This document shows positions 43,418 to 43,649 of a DNA stretch of 43,649 bases, in pieces; within the stretch, counting starts at the first letter, position 1, and every line of letters starts with the position of its first letter. Location: NCBI GenBank assembly GCA_019423635.1, contig JAHZBA010000023.1, positions 1 through 43,649 of the forward strand, in the 5' to 3' direction. Below the pieces are notes generated by a model. The model saw only the letters and a program-made list of their open reading frames with translations. It had not been told where the DNA came from and ran no database searches. The translations under genes and the position numbers were made by a program. This stretch comes from Clostridiales bacterium (GTDB lineage Bacteria; Bacillota; Clostridia; Oscillospirales; Oscillospiraceae).

Positions 43418-43649
43418 CCCTCATCAGTCACGGCTTCGCCGTGCCAGCTTCCCCTAAAGGGGAAGCCTTTACGGGAGACGAGAGACGGGGGAGGCGGGCG
43501 CACATTGTGCGCCAGTCCCTCGTAAAAGCCTTCCCCTTTAGGGGAAGGTGCCCCAGTGCGCACACTGGGGCGGATGAGGTCGTTCAGCGTGGGGCTGCCG
43601 GTAATCGCCCTCATCAGTCACGGCTTCGCCGTGCCAGCTTCCCCTAAAG
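43418..43649. repeat. Pair of perfect 42-bp direct repeats (REP)
   Basis: A unit beginning CCCTCATCAGTCACGGC and ending CAGCTTCCCCTAAAG is identical at 43418-43459 and 43608-43649, cut by the window end. It contains CACGGCTTCGCCGTG, also part of the REP at 36896-36945. Between the copies is another inverted GGGGAAG / CTTCCCC pair. Confidence 0.85.

Overview
The window looks like chromosomal DNA of a GC-rich, spore-forming, anaerobic Firmicute. An Oscillospiraceae-type gut Clostridium (Flavonifractor / Lawsonibacter / Intestinimonas neighbourhood) is the best guess, but no rRNA or full tRNA is present to confirm it. Pointers are a GerA-family germination protein, a T-box riboswitch, an L27 with a Prp-cleaved N-terminal extension, LuxS, acetate kinase, PadR/BlaI/LacI regulators, strongly G/C-ending codons in housekeeping genes, and palindromic intergenic repeats of the kind common in gut Clostridia.

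Layout. (1) 1-6274, accessory: a leftward operon of McrB-like GTPase, McrC nuclease, P-loop kinase and SGNH hydrolase; a divergent HTH-Fic protein; a methyltransferase. It ends at a 3' fragment of tRNA-Pro(TGG) that begins exactly at the anticodon loop, the signature of a tyrosine-integrase attachment site. Just past it lies an AT-rich gene for an unknown two-helix membrane protein. (2) 7.5-11 kb: a deformylase-like protein, a HEAT-like protein, YaaA, a rhodanese lipoprotein and fumarase. (3) 11.1-16.3 kb: a BlaR1/BlaI sensor-repressor pair with a very large sensor, then a LacI-type regulator. (4) 16.4-18.5 kb: gap (GAPDH), carrying the same TTGCGCAA operator as lacI; an orphan leftward unit of two tiny ORFs; a ferredoxin. 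(5) 18.6-24 kb: SpoVAF-like germination protein, an SSB-like protein, a DUF2974 hydrolase and a MATE transporter. (6) 24-26.2 kb: a TrpB2-type tryptophan synthase beta chain behind a T-box leader with a UGG (Trp) specifier. (7) 26.8-30.7 kb: the rplU-prp-rpmA-obg cluster, split by a YezG-like gene and by a gene broken by a 156-bp MITE. (8) 31-34.4 kb: XRE regulator, the mtnN-luxS pair and ackA. (9) 34.4-43.6 kb: tmcAL, a lipoprotein, a PadR-HAAS-membrane-protein operon, a small acidic helical protein, a flavodoxin-family reductase, an LDH/MDH-like protein, a GNAT acetyltransferase and a 60-aa protein, set among dense repeats.

Working together: the T-box should switch on TrpB2 when tRNA-Trp is uncharged; the LacI regulator appears to control itself and gap through shared operators; MtnN and LuxS handle S-adenosylhomocysteine; Prp matures L27 made from the same operon; the BlaIR and PadR-HAAS units are self-contained envelope-sensing modules. 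The most notable second-look items are the Trp T-box, the exactly reversible MITE insertion, the tRNA-Pro island junction with its AT-rich neighbour, the LacI/gap operators, and the orphan small-ORF unit at 17.7-18.0 kb.
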